A DNA stretch of 13,694 bases from Chloroflexota bacterium (lineage in GTDB: Bacteria; Chloroflexota; Limnocylindria; QHBO01). Positions 6,055 to 13,077 of this stretch are shown in pieces (the stretch's first letter is position 1; each line of letters starts with the position of its first letter). The stretch covers positions 1-13,694 of the forward strand of contig JAOUHE010000033.1 of the NCBI GenBank assembly GCA_029865285.1. The letters run 5' to 3'. Below the pieces are notes generated by a model, which did not search any database, had not been told where the DNA came from, and saw only the letters and a program-made list of their open reading frames with translations. The position numbers were made by a program, and so were the translations under genes.

Positions 6055-7884
6055 ATGTGCGGCATCGTCGGCTATGTCGGCCAGCGCGACGCGGCACCCA
6101 TTCTCCTCGAAGGCCTTCGGCGACTCGAATACCGCGGCTACGACTCGGCCGGGATCGCGCTGATCACCTCCGAAGGGAAGGTCTTCATCGAGAAGAAGGC
6201 CGGGAAGCTGACGAATCTCACCGATCATCTCAACGGGGAGACTCCCGCGGGGAGCCCGGGGATCGCGCACACGCGCTGGGCCACCCACGGTCGGCCGACC
6301 GACCTCAACGCCCACCCGCACACCGACTGCACCGGCAAACTCGCCCTGATCCACAACGGCATCATCGAGAACTACGCTGAGGTCAAGCGTCGCCTTGCGG
6401 GCTCGGGCCACGACTTCTCGTCCGACACCGACACGGAGGTCCTCGTCCACCTGATCGAGGAGCACTACGCCGGGGACCTGGTCGAGGCGGTGCGCCGCGC
6501 CTTGAACGATGTTCGCGGCGCGTACGCCATCGGTGTCATGCATGCGGATCACCCGGACCGCATCGTGGGTGCCCGCATGAACGTGCCGCTCATCGTCGGG
6601 CTCGGCGATGGCGAGGGATTCCTGGCCAGTGACGTCCCGGCCATCCTGGACCACACCAAGAACGTGGTGATCCTGCAAGAAGGCGACATCGCCGATGTCA
6701 CGGCCGCCGGGACGCGGATCATCGATCTCGACGGTTCCACGGTCGAGCGTGAGGTCACGCGGATCCGGTGGAGCATCGAGGCTGCGGAGAAGGGCGGATT
6801 CCCGCACTTCACCCTGAAGGAGATCTACGAACAGCCGCATGCCATCCAGGAAGCGCTCCGCGCGAGGGTGGATGGCTACGGCAACGTCAGCCTTGTCGAA
6901 CTCGACGCGATCGAAGCGAAGCTGAAGCGCGTGGAGCGGGTCTACGTCGTCGGCTGCGGAACCGCGCGATACGCCGGCGAGGTCGGCGCGTACCTGATCC
7001 AGGAATGGGCGGGGTTGCCCGCGTCGAGCCAGATCGGCTCCGAGATGCGCTACTCGCCGCCCCCTCTCGATGACCGCACGCTGGTCATCAGCGTGAGTCA
7101 GTCCGGCGAGACGGCCGATACGCTGGCTCCGCAGAAGTTGGCCGCCGGGCGCGGCGCCACCATCGTGGTGGTCACCAACGTGGTCGGCAGCGCCATCACC
7201 CGCGAGGCCGACGCCGTCTGCTACCTGCAGGCGGGACCCGAGGTGGCGGTCGCCTCGACGAAGGCGTTCGTGACCCAGGTGGTCGTCCTTCAGATGATTG
7301 CCCTGCACCTCGCGCGCCTGCGCGGGACACTCAGCGCTCGCCAGCTCCACTCGTTCGGGCTCGCGCTGCGCGAGCTTCCCTCGCAGACAGCGGAGACGCT
7401 GAAGCTGGCCCCGCAGATCAAGAAACTCGCCCGAAGGTGGACCGACGTGCGAAGCGTCATGTTCATCGGTCGCGCCCTCGGGTACCCGATCGCGATGGAG
7501 GGTGCCCTCAAACTCAAGGAGCTTTCCTACGTGCACGCGGAGGGCTATGCCGCCGGCGAGCTCAAGCATGGCCCGATCGCGCTGCTCGACCCCAACACAC
7601 CGCTCGTCGCGATCGCGACCAGGGGGGCAACCTACGAGAAGGTGGTGAGCAATATCGCCGAGGTGCGCGCCCGGGAGGCACCGGTGGTTGCCGTGGCGAC
7701 GGTGGGGGACGAGGAGATCGCTCACTATGCGCAGGATGTCTTCTACGTCCCGGAGACCCTCGAGCCGATGTCCGCGGTGGTCGCGATGCTGCCGCTGCAA
7801 CTGCTGGCCTACGAAGTGGCCGTTGCGCGTGGCACCGACGTGGACCAGCCGCGCAACCTGGCCAAGTCGGTCACGGTCGAATAG
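6055..7884 (+). CDS. glmS: Glutamine-fructose-6-phosphate aminotransferase (isomerizing) GlmS
   Basis: GlmS makes glucosamine-6-phosphate from fructose-6-phosphate and glutamine, the entry step to amino sugars. The 609-residue product aligns residue for residue with the E. coli length. The glutaminase domain has the catalytic cysteine C2 (MCGIVGYVG), RWATHG (74-79), HNGIIENY (100-107) and SDTDTEV (123-129). The isomerase half has two SIS domains with CGTARYAG (301-308), SVSQSGETADT (346-356), GPEVAVASTKAF (394-405), the catalytic E489 and H505 (in GELKHGP), K604 and the terminal KSVTVE. Position 304 is Ala where E. coli has a phosphate-contacting Ser (S303, numbered from the mature Cys); I believe CGTA also occurs in actinobacterial GlmS, so this is likely functional. 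It lies directly after glmM, which uses its product. Confidence 0.98.
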   Translation: MCGIVGYVGQRDAAPILLEGLRRLEYRGYDSAGIALITSEGKVFIEKKAGKLTNLTDHLNGETPAGSPGIAHTRWATHGRPTDLNAHPHTDCTGKLALIHNGIIENYAEVKRRLAGSGHDFSSDTDTEVLVHLIEEHYAGDLVEAVRRALNDVRGAYAIGVMHADHPDRIVGARMNVPLIVGLGDGEGFLASDVPAILDHTKNVVILQEGDIADVTAAGTRIIDLDGSTVEREVTRIRWSIEAAEKGGFPHFTLKEIYEQPHAIQEALRARVDGYGNVSLVELDAIEAKLKRVERVYVVGCGTARYAGEVGAYLIQEWAGLPASSQIGSEMRYSPPPLDDRTLVISVSQSGETADTLAPQKLAAGRGATIVVVTNVVGSAITREADAVCYLQAGPEVAVASTKAFVTQVVVLQMIALHLARLRGTLSARQLHSFGLALRELPSQTAETLKLAPQIKKLARRWTDVRSVMFIGRALGYPIAMEGALKLKELSYVHAEGYAAGELKHGPIALLDPNTPLVAIATRGATYEKVVSNIAEVRAREAPVVAVATVGDEEIAHYAQDVFYVPETLEPMSAVVAMLPLQLLAYEVAVARGTDVDQPRNLAKSVTVE

Positions 7885-7904
7885 TCGGGTTTGACGCCAG
7901 CGGA

Positions 7905-8285
7905 ATGAGTCGCCATGAGATCGGGGTGGACCTGATCGACATCGACCGCATTGTCGCGCTGCTCGGTCGCTTTCCCGACCGGTTCCGCGCGCGCGTCCTG
8001 ACCGACGGAGAGGCCCGCTACTGCGGCAACAAGGTCGAACGCATCGCCGGCCGCTGGGCGGCCAAGGAAGCGATCAGCAAGGTGCTCGGCCTCGGAGTTC
8101 GTGGGGTCGGATGGCGCGAGATCGAGATCCTGCCCAACTGGGCCGGCGCACCGCAGGTATTGCTCCACCGGCGTGCAGCGGCCCGCGCGGCTGCCCTGGG
8201 CCTCGGAGACGTCACCGTCACGATCTCGCACGAGCGCCGGATGGCGGTCGCAGTTGCCGTGGCCCACCGCAGCGACGGGTCGTGA
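7905..8285 (+). CDS. acpS: Holo-[acyl-carrier-protein] synthase AcpS
   Basis: AcpS transfers 4'-phosphopantetheine from CoA to apo-ACP, activating it for fatty-acid synthesis. The 126-residue product has the usual size. The first metal/CoA motif is IGVDLIDIDRI (residues 6-16, with D9), and the second is GRWAAKEAISKVLG (49-62, with E55). The closing VTISHERRMAVAVAVA matches the family's final strand. The frame is open upstream into glmS, but ATG 7905 places the GVDL motif at the normal distance from the N-terminus. There is a 20-nt gap after glmS and no clear Shine-Dalgarno. The acpS-nnr-alr order is common in actinobacteria and related lineages. Confidence 0.95.
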   Translation: MSRHEIGVDLIDIDRIVALLGRFPDRFRARVLTDGEARYCGNKVERIAGRWAAKEAISKVLGLGVRGVGWREIEILPNWAGAPQVLLHRRAAARAAALGLGDVTVTISHERRMAVAVAVAHRSDGS

Positions 8286-8289
8286 CGAC

Positions 8290-9192
8290 ATGCCAGTCGC
8301 ATCACTGACGCAGGGGTGGGTCGCCAAGCGGCTGCCCGATCGCCCATCGCGCTCTCACAAGGGGACCTTCGGCCGCCTGTTGATCGTGGCCGGCTCCCTC
8401 GAGTATGCCGGGGCCGCGCTCCTCACCGGCCTCGGCGCGATTCGTGCCGGCGTCGGTCTCGCCTGCCTGGCCACACCCGAGGCGGTTGGCGTTCGACTAC
8501 TGGGGCTCGTGCCCGAGCTCACTTCGATGCTGCTCGTCGAGGAGGCTCCCGGCCTCACCGCCCCGGCCGGATGGCGCCGTCTGACGGCCGAGGTCTCGAA
8601 CTATGGGGCGCTCGCGATCGGCCCTGGTCTGGGGCGCCAGCCAGCGACCCTTCGGCGCGCGCGCAACTTCATCGGGGAGCTGCGCCGCCCTGCCGTGGTC
8701 GATGCCGATGCCCTGATCGCCCTCGCGGAGAGCGATCGCTGGTGGCACGCGGTGGGCGGACCCCTCGTACTGACTCCGCATCCCGGGGAGTTCGCCCGGC
8801 TGAGCCGCCTGCCCGCAGGTGAGCGTCTCTCCGACGATGACGACGCACGCCTCGAAGCCGCACGCGAGGCGGCCCGGCGCTGGGGACACGTGGTGGTCCT
8901 CAAGGGCGCCCGCACGGTGATTGCCGGGCCGGACGGCGAGCTGGTGCGGTCCGACATTGCGACGCCGGCGCTTGCGACCGCAGGCAGTGGGGACGTGCTC
9001 GCCGGCGCCATCGGGGCCTTCCTCGCCGCCGGCCTGGCGCCCTTCGATGCGGCTGGATGCGGCGTGGCGGTCCACGGCGCGGCCGGCCTCCTCGCCGAGG
9101 ATCGCATCGGACGTGCCGGCGTGGTGGCGCGTGATCTGGCGAACCTGCTCCCCGAGGCGATCAAGCAGCTTGGCGCAAGGCGCTCGGGATGA
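8290..9192 (+). CDS. nnrD: ADP/ATP-dependent (S)-NAD(P)H-hydrate dehydratase NnrD, stand-alone
   Basis: NnrD removes water from the S-form of hydrated NADH/NADPH, repairing damaged cofactor with ADP or ATP. The 300-residue product consists of the ribokinase-like YjeF C-terminal domain alone. Signatures are HKGTFGRLLIVAGS (23-36), the nucleotide-binding GPGLG (111-115), VVDADAL (136-142), TPHPGEF (162-168), VLKGARTVI (203-211) and ATAGSGDVLAG (229-239) with the expected catalytic D235. The NnrE (YjeF N-terminal, epimerase) domain that is often fused in front is absent; the whole space upstream is acpS. ATG 8290 follows the acpS stop by 4 nt and is chosen because acpS occupies any earlier in-frame start. 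The stop overlaps the alr ATG (ATGA), indicating coupling. Confidence 0.94.
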   Translation: MPVASLTQGWVAKRLPDRPSRSHKGTFGRLLIVAGSLEYAGAALLTGLGAIRAGVGLACLATPEAVGVRLLGLVPELTSMLLVEEAPGLTAPAGWRRLTAEVSNYGALAIGPGLGRQPATLRRARNFIGELRRPAVVDADALIALAESDRWWHAVGGPLVLTPHPGEFARLSRLPAGERLSDDDDARLEAAREAARRWGHVVVLKGARTVIAGPDGELVRSDIATPALATAGSGDVLAGAIGAFLAAGLAPFDAAGCGVAVHGAAGLLAEDRIGRAGVVARDLANLLPEAIKQLGARRSG

Positions 9193-10343
9193 CGGTTCCC
9201 GAGGGGCGCAGCGCGCACCGAGCCTGGATCGAGATCGATCACTCGGCGCTCGTCGAGAACCTGGCGCAGCTGCGCAGGTGCGCCGGGACCGGCCGCGAGG
9301 TGATCGCCGTGGTGAAGGCGAACGCCTACGGCCACGGCGCGATCGAGGTGAGCCGCACGCTCGTACGCCACGGCGTGGAACGCCTCGCCGTCGCCACGCT
9401 GGGGGAGGGGATCGCGCTGCGAGATGCCGGGATCACGGTCCCGATCCTGATCCTGTGGGGCCTCGGTGCCCCGGAGGCCGCGCCCGCGATTGCGGCGGAC
9501 CTGGAGGCGATCGTGTACGACCGCGCCGGAGTGGAACTGCTGGCGCGCACGGCGGCCGACATGGGGGTGCGGGCATCGGTCCATCTCAAGATCGACTCCG
9601 GCCTTGGCCGGCAGGGGAGCGAGCCCGCGGGAGCGGTCGAGTTGGCACTGCTCATCGCTCGGAGCCGATACCTGCATCTGGTCGGAACGATGAGTCACCT
9701 GGCTGTTCCGGGCGAGGACGATGCCTACACCGACGTCCAGCTCCTCCGGCTTGCGCAGGCGCTTGACTCGATGCGGTCTGCTGGCATCGACCCCGGTCTC
9801 GTCCACGTTTCGGCGACCGGCGGCCTGCTGGCCGACGCCGCTCCGTTCGCCGACGCCATTCGTCCGGGGCTCGGGCTCTACGGAATGCTCCCGACATGGG
9901 CCGCAACGAGTGACCATGGGCTCCGCCCGATCCTGTCGCTTCGGGCGCTGCCGCTGCGCATCTTCGACCTGCCCGCGGGGTCCGCTATCGGCTACGGGCT
10001 GCGCTACCGCGCCGAGCGGGCCACCCGAATCGCCACCCTGGGGATCGGCTACGGCGATGGCTGGCCGCGCGCGCACGCCAACAACGGCCGCGTCCTGGTA
10101 CGGGGAACCGTTCGCCCGATCGTTGGAGCGATCAGCATGGACGGCATCACGGTCGATCTCGGTGACCTCCATGATGTAACCTACGACGACGAGTTCGTCC
10201 TGATCGGCGAGCAGTTGAATGCCCGCATCAGCGCCGATGAGGTCGCGGCCGAGCGACGTACCATCAACTACGAAGTAACGACCGCCCTCCGCGATCGCCT
10301 CCCGCGCGTGCATCTGCCGGAGGTGACCGAGGACGCCGGGTGA
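9189..10343 (+). CDS. alr: Alanine racemase
   Basis: Alr interconverts L- and D-alanine with pyridoxal phosphate and supplies D-Ala for peptidoglycan. The 384-residue product has the normal length. The PLP lysine is K43 in VVKANAYGHGA; KIDSGLGRQG (134-143) is the fold's substrate/PLP segment; RPGLGLYG (225-232) contains the arginine contacting the PLP ring; the second catalytic base is Y269 in IGYGLRY; and the second-subunit loop SMD is at 316-318. The segment that usually reads HxANSA, binding the PLP phosphate, is HVSATGG here (206-212), so Thr210 would take the place of the usual Ser. It overlaps nnrD by 4 nt. It is the last recognised housekeeping gene before the uncharacterised cluster. 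Confidence 0.96.
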   Translation: MTVPEGRSAHRAWIEIDHSALVENLAQLRRCAGTGREVIAVVKANAYGHGAIEVSRTLVRHGVERLAVATLGEGIALRDAGITVPILILWGLGAPEAAPAIAADLEAIVYDRAGVELLARTAADMGVRASVHLKIDSGLGRQGSEPAGAVELALLIARSRYLHLVGTMSHLAVPGEDDAYTDVQLLRLAQALDSMRSAGIDPGLVHVSATGGLLADAAPFADAIRPGLGLYGMLPTWAATSDHGLRPILSLRALPLRIFDLPAGSAIGYGLRYRAERATRIATLGIGYGDGWPRAHANNGRVLVRGTVRPIVGAISMDGITVDLGDLHDVTYDDEFVLIGEQLNARISADEVAAERRTINYEVTTALRDRLPRVHLPEVTEDAG

Positions 10344-10370
10344 GGTCGTCGAGCGAGCGACCAATCGACC

Positions 10371-10733
10371 ATGCCTGACCCGAACCAACCCGACCTGCAG
10401 GCCAGATCGTCGGCCTCGACGATGGACGCCCGGCGCGACGACGCGCTCGAGTCGATTTCGACCGACCTGGCGCGACGCGGGCTGGGCGCTCCGGCCTCGA
10501 TCCTGCTCGATGCGCATCGCCCGCTCCTGCCGATCCTCCGCCTGGCAGGCATCTTTCTGACGCCACTCGCCTCGCCGCTGGTCGGCCGCTGGCGCCTCGA
10601 CCGGCTGGCCGCCATGGCCGCCGACCCGACTGCGTACGATCGGCTGACCGCGCGGCTCGCGACGCGCGGCGCGGAGTCGGGTACCGCCTCCCGCACCTCG
10701 CACAACGCCCTGACCGGCGAGCAGGAGGCCTAG
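10371..10733 (+). CDS. Small uncharacterised protein, first gene of the membrane cluster
   Basis: I do not recognise a named family. The 120-residue product has a polar N-terminus, then a helical core with RRGLGAPASILLDAHRPLLPILR (residues 35-57, read as GLGAPASILLDAHRP then LLPILR) and a Pro-broken hydrophobic stretch (LAGIFLTPLASPLVG, 58-72) that could lie in or on a membrane. Two further short helices and a polar tail follow. The pattern of small residues, a helix ending in a charged residue before PL, then a hydrophobic stretch recalls small proteins I associate with DUF6754-type loci, but this is memory, not a search. The start could be ATG 10371 or the in-frame ATG 10422; neither has a clear Shine-Dalgarno. 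The stop abuts the next gene's start (TAGGTG), so it belongs to that operon. Confidence 0.75.
   Translation: MPDPNQPDLQARSSASTMDARRDDALESISTDLARRGLGAPASILLDAHRPLLPILRLAGIFLTPLASPLVGRWRLDRLAAMAADPTAYDRLTARLATRGAESGTASRTSHNALTGEQEA
10723..10728 (+). promoter_or_regulatory. Ribosome binding site for the DUF6754-like gene
   Basis: A perfect AGGAGG lies in the last codons of the upstream small gene, 5 nt before the GTG at 10734. It decides this GTG start for the next gene and is among the strongest Shine-Dalgarno sequences in the window. Confidence 0.7.
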
Positions 10734-11576
10734 GTGCCGAACATCGGCGAGTTCGAAGCCTGGCTGGTCGGGCTCATCACCGGTGCGATGGAGGACTCCT
10801 CCATGCGCCTCGGTCCGGTCTCGACGATCGCCCTGTTGCTCGTCCCGCTGGTGCTCCTTTCGCTCGTCGCCCGTCCCCGAGCTCGATGGGCAGGGCGAGA
10901 CCTCGGCAAACTTGCCGCAGTCAGCCATGCGATGGCGCGGGCAGCCGAGTCGGGCACCACCGCCATTGTCTCCCTCGGCAGCGCCGGGATCACCCGTGCG
11001 ACGGGGGCGCTTGATCGCCTTCAGACCGTTGCAGCGCTCCCCATCCTCGCGCATGTCGCACGGGCAGCCGCACGAGCCGGCGTCCCATTGCGCGTGATGA
11101 CCAATGATCCCGTCGCGGCCCTCCTTGCCGAGGGGGTGCTCGCCGATGCCCACCGGCGCACCAATACGCCGGAACGGGCGGTGAACTCGACGGTCGAATT
11201 CGTCGGAGAGGGCCGGCCACTCGCCGGCGCGAGCGCGATGGCCCTCCCCGGGGACCACGGGATTGCCGTGGTGGCAGGCGGCCTGGCCGAGGAGGGGATG
11301 CTGGTGATTGGTGGGCTGCTCGCCCCGTCGTCATGGGGGATCGGTGGGACGGCAGGATTGTCGCAACTGGCGGGTCCGCTGCTCGAGGCAGACGGCGTGA
11401 TGATCGGTCCGGAGCTCTTCCAGGCGCCCGCCGACCTGGGAGGCAGCCACGACACGCGTCTCGCGGTGCACGGTGCCAACCGCCTTCTGTGGACCGCCAT
11501 TGCGGTGATCCTGGTTGCTTCGCTGGCGGTCGCCGCCGGAGTTCCCGATCCTGCCGGCTTCCTGACGGGTCGCTGA
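10734..11576 (+). CDS. DUF6754-like membrane-anchored protein, function unknown
   Basis: The 280-residue product has an acidic N-terminus, a membrane helix at about 27-46 followed by the basic stretch RPRARWAGR, a soluble region (about 50-248), and a second helix at about 251-270. By the positive-inside rule the soluble region faces the cytoplasm. Its layout resembles the DUF6754 family as I remember it: HAMARAAESGTTAIVSLGSAGI (65-86; key AxxxGT then GSAGI), a helix TVAALPILAHVARAAARAGV, then PLRVMTNDPVAALLAEGVL (118-136), a glycine-rich block with a GGxxxxxLxxxAGP pattern, and LLEADGVMIGPELFQA (216-231). No catalytic motif stands out. The start is GTG 10734, supported by AGGAGG at 10723-10728. 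The next gene starts 4 nt after the stop. The family link is moderately secure; function is unknown. Confidence 0.8.
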   Translation: MPNIGEFEAWLVGLITGAMEDSSMRLGPVSTIALLLVPLVLLSLVARPRARWAGRDLGKLAAVSHAMARAAESGTTAIVSLGSAGITRATGALDRLQTVAALPILAHVARAAARAGVPLRVMTNDPVAALLAEGVLADAHRRTNTPERAVNSTVEFVGEGRPLAGASAMALPGDHGIAVVAGGLAEEGMLVIGGLLAPSSWGIGGTAGLSQLAGPLLEADGVMIGPELFQAPADLGGSHDTRLAVHGANRLLWTAIAVILVASLAVAAGVPDPAGFLTGR

Positions 11577-11580
11577 ACCG

Positions 11581-12198
11581 ATGCGTCGATCACTGACGGC
11601 GGGCCTTGCGCTTGCCACCGGCGCGATTCTGCTGCTCGATCTGCTCATCATCAACCCGTCGCTCGAACTCCTGGCTGGCGGCGTTGTTGAACTGCTCATC
11701 CTGCTGGCGGCGGCGGCCGCGGTGGGCGGGGCGGCCACCCTGGCGGCTCATCACCTCCCCGGACTGGCGAGCGGCGGTCACGATCGGTGGGATGCAGTCA
11801 TGCTGCTGGGCGGCATGGGACTGATCCTGATGGCGGGTCTGCGTCCCGGATCGAATGGCAGCTCGGATCCCGCGGTGAACTGGCTGATCTCCGCGCTGCT
11901 CGTGCCGATCGCCAGCTCGCTGTTCGCCCTCGTCTTCCTCTTTCTGCTCGGCGCTGTTCGGCGCGGCCTGTCGATTGGGACCCGCGAGGCGACGATCACC
12001 GTGGTGGCGGCCAGCGTCATGGTCATCCTCCTCCTGCCGCTCGGTGGCGCTGCAGGAGCCGCACTCGCCACAACGGCTTCGTGGGTTCGCGACGTGCCGT
12101 TGGCGGCCGTCTTCCGCGGACTGCTGATCGGCATCGCAATCCTCGTGTCGGTAAGCGCAGCCAGGATCCTCCTGGGCGTGGGCAGCACGGATGACTGA
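11581..12198 (+). CDS. Polytopic membrane protein of the cluster, function unknown
   Basis: The 205-residue product is mostly hydrophobic, with about six predicted membrane helices near residues 7-25, 33-56, 70-86, 99-125, 137-156 and 176-198. A short Gly/Ser/Asp loop lies at 89-98, and VRRGLSIGTREATIT (126-140) is a basic, probably cytoplasmic loop. The final segment, WVRDVPLAAVFRGLLIGIAI ending ARILLGV, is the most distinctive part and looks conserved in style (W-x-x-D-x-P before the last helix), although I cannot name a family. ATG 11581 follows the upstream stop by 4 nt, and the next gene starts 3 nt after this stop. Tight packing with the DUF6754-like gene suggests the products work together in the membrane. 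Confidence 0.82.
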   Translation: MRRSLTAGLALATGAILLLDLLIINPSLELLAGGVVELLILLAAAAAVGGAATLAAHHLPGLASGGHDRWDAVMLLGGMGLILMAGLRPGSNGSSDPAVNWLISALLVPIASSLFALVFLFLLGAVRRGLSIGTREATITVVAASVMVILLLPLGGAAGAALATTASWVRDVPLAAVFRGLLIGIAILVSVSAARILLGVGSTDD

Positions 12199-12201
12199 CC
12201 G

Positions 12202-13077
12202 ATGAACGAGAGCCCACGAACCGACCGTCGCGCCCCGGCGAACGCGGCGCTTCGTGTAGCCGCGCCGGTGCTGGCACTGCTGGCACTGCTGGCACTGGCC
12301 ACCCTCGTGCCACCCGACCTCGCCGGCGCGGCGCTGCGCATCGAGAGCACCGATCGGACCCGCGCAAACGGCATGGACGCAGCGTTCGACCGCCTGTCCG
12401 ACCGGGCGCTCGTCCTGGTGGCTTTTGATGCCGACCTGGGCACCTACGCCGAGACGCGCCCGGTCGTGCGTGCCGCCATCGCCGATCTCCGGGCGCGCGG
12501 CGCTCGGCTGGCGATCGTCTCCTTCACCGCCGAGGGTCGGGCACTTGCGGTCGCCGAACTTTCCCGGCTTCAACGTCTCGGCGCAGAGGACGATGAGATC
12601 GCGGACCTCGGCTTTGCCGGTGCCGCCGAGGCGGGGCTGGTCGGCGCGATCCCGAACATCGTCCCCCGTGGCGCCGAAGGATCGATCGTCGAGGCGATCC
12701 GGTCGCGTGGCTCGGACCTCGACGCGTTCGCCCTCGTCCTCGTCGTGTCCGGCGGCGATCTGTCGGTGCGGAGCTGGGTGGAGCAGGTGCTCCCCCGCGT
12801 GCCGGACCTGCCGATCGCCGCCATCGCACCGACCTTCCTGGAACCCGAACTCGCCCCATATCTGCGAACCGGCCAACTCCGCGCGCTGTTGGCCACGGTG
12901 CCCGAGGGGCTCGCATACGTCGACGGCATCGCCGAGGCGGATCACGGCAGGGCGGCCGCGGTCGGCGCCCTGCCCATGCTCGTGGGACTGCTCGTGGCGC
13001 TGGGCGTCATGGCTCAGTCACTGCTGGCGCCGCTGGTGCGGAGATCACGGCCGGATCGATGGCGGCGCGTCGGATGA
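12202..13077 (+). CDS. Bitopic protein with a large predicted extracytoplasmic domain, function unknown
   Basis: The 291-residue product has a basic N-terminus (RTDRR), a membrane helix at about 16-37, a soluble domain at about 45-250, a second helix at about 254-278 and a basic C-terminal tail (RRSRPDRWRR). The charge pattern puts both ends inside and the domain outside. The domain alternates hydrophobic strands and helices in a Rossmann-like way: ALVLVAFDADLGTYAE (69-84), ARLAIVSFTAEGRALA (101-116), AFALVLVVSGGDLSVRSWVEQ (175-195), LPIAAIAPTFLEPELAPYL (203-221) and RTGQLRALLATVPEGLAYV (222-240). The PYLxxGQLxxLL pattern resembles proteins I recall beside DUF6754 genes. No enzyme motif is evident. 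Three 9-bp direct repeats encode part of the first helix. The stop overlaps the next gene's ATG (ATGA). Confidence 0.82.
   Translation: MNESPRTDRRAPANAALRVAAPVLALLALLALATLVPPDLAGAALRIESTDRTRANGMDAAFDRLSDRALVLVAFDADLGTYAETRPVVRAAIADLRARGARLAIVSFTAEGRALAVAELSRLQRLGAEDDEIADLGFAGAAEAGLVGAIPNIVPRGAEGSIVEAIRSRGSDLDAFALVLVVSGGDLSVRSWVEQVLPRVPDLPIAAIAPTFLEPELAPYLRTGQLRALLATVPEGLAYVDGIAEADHGRAAAVGALPMLVGLLVALGVMAQSLLAPLVRRSRPDRWRRVG
12270..12296 (+). repeat. Three perfect tandem copies of a 9-bp unit
   Basis: GCTGGCACT occurs three times head to tail (12270-12278, 12279-12287, 12288-12296). It keeps the reading frame and encodes a Leu-Ala-Leu repeat in the first membrane helix of the extracytoplasmic-domain protein. 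Slippage here would add or remove three residues of the helix without breaking the frame. Confidence 0.85.

Noticed and set aside
6964..6966. Ser-to-Ala change in the GlmS CGTS motif as a sign of lost activity
   Set aside because: All catalytic residues are intact and I recall CGTA in functional actinobacterial GlmS proteins, so it is probably natural variation.
5824..7800. Long minus-strand open frame (about 658 codons) opposite glmS
   Set aside because: It is opposite a textbook GlmS with all catalytic residues; the antisense product is His/Arg/Asp-rich with no motifs.
7437..7904. Upstream extension of the acpS frame into glmS
   Set aside because: The AcpS motif IGVDL must lie near the N-terminus; the extension is an out-of-frame shadow of glmS.
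8101..8289. Upstream extension of the nnrD frame, possibly a remnant of the NnrE domain
   Set aside because: The extension lies wholly over acpS and shows no YjeF N-terminal signature.
10344..10362. Small inverted repeat (GGTCG/CGACC) after alr as a terminator
   Set aside because: Only 5 bp of stem, no T-tract, and within a 27-nt gap; similar short repeats occur by chance in GC-rich DNA.
8601..11258. Very long minus-strand open frame (about 885 codons) opposite nnrD, alr and the small gene
   Set aside because: It is a codon-bias shadow of GC-rich plus-strand genes: the translation is rich in Arg, Gly, His and Gln, has no recognisable domain, and lies opposite well-identified proteins.
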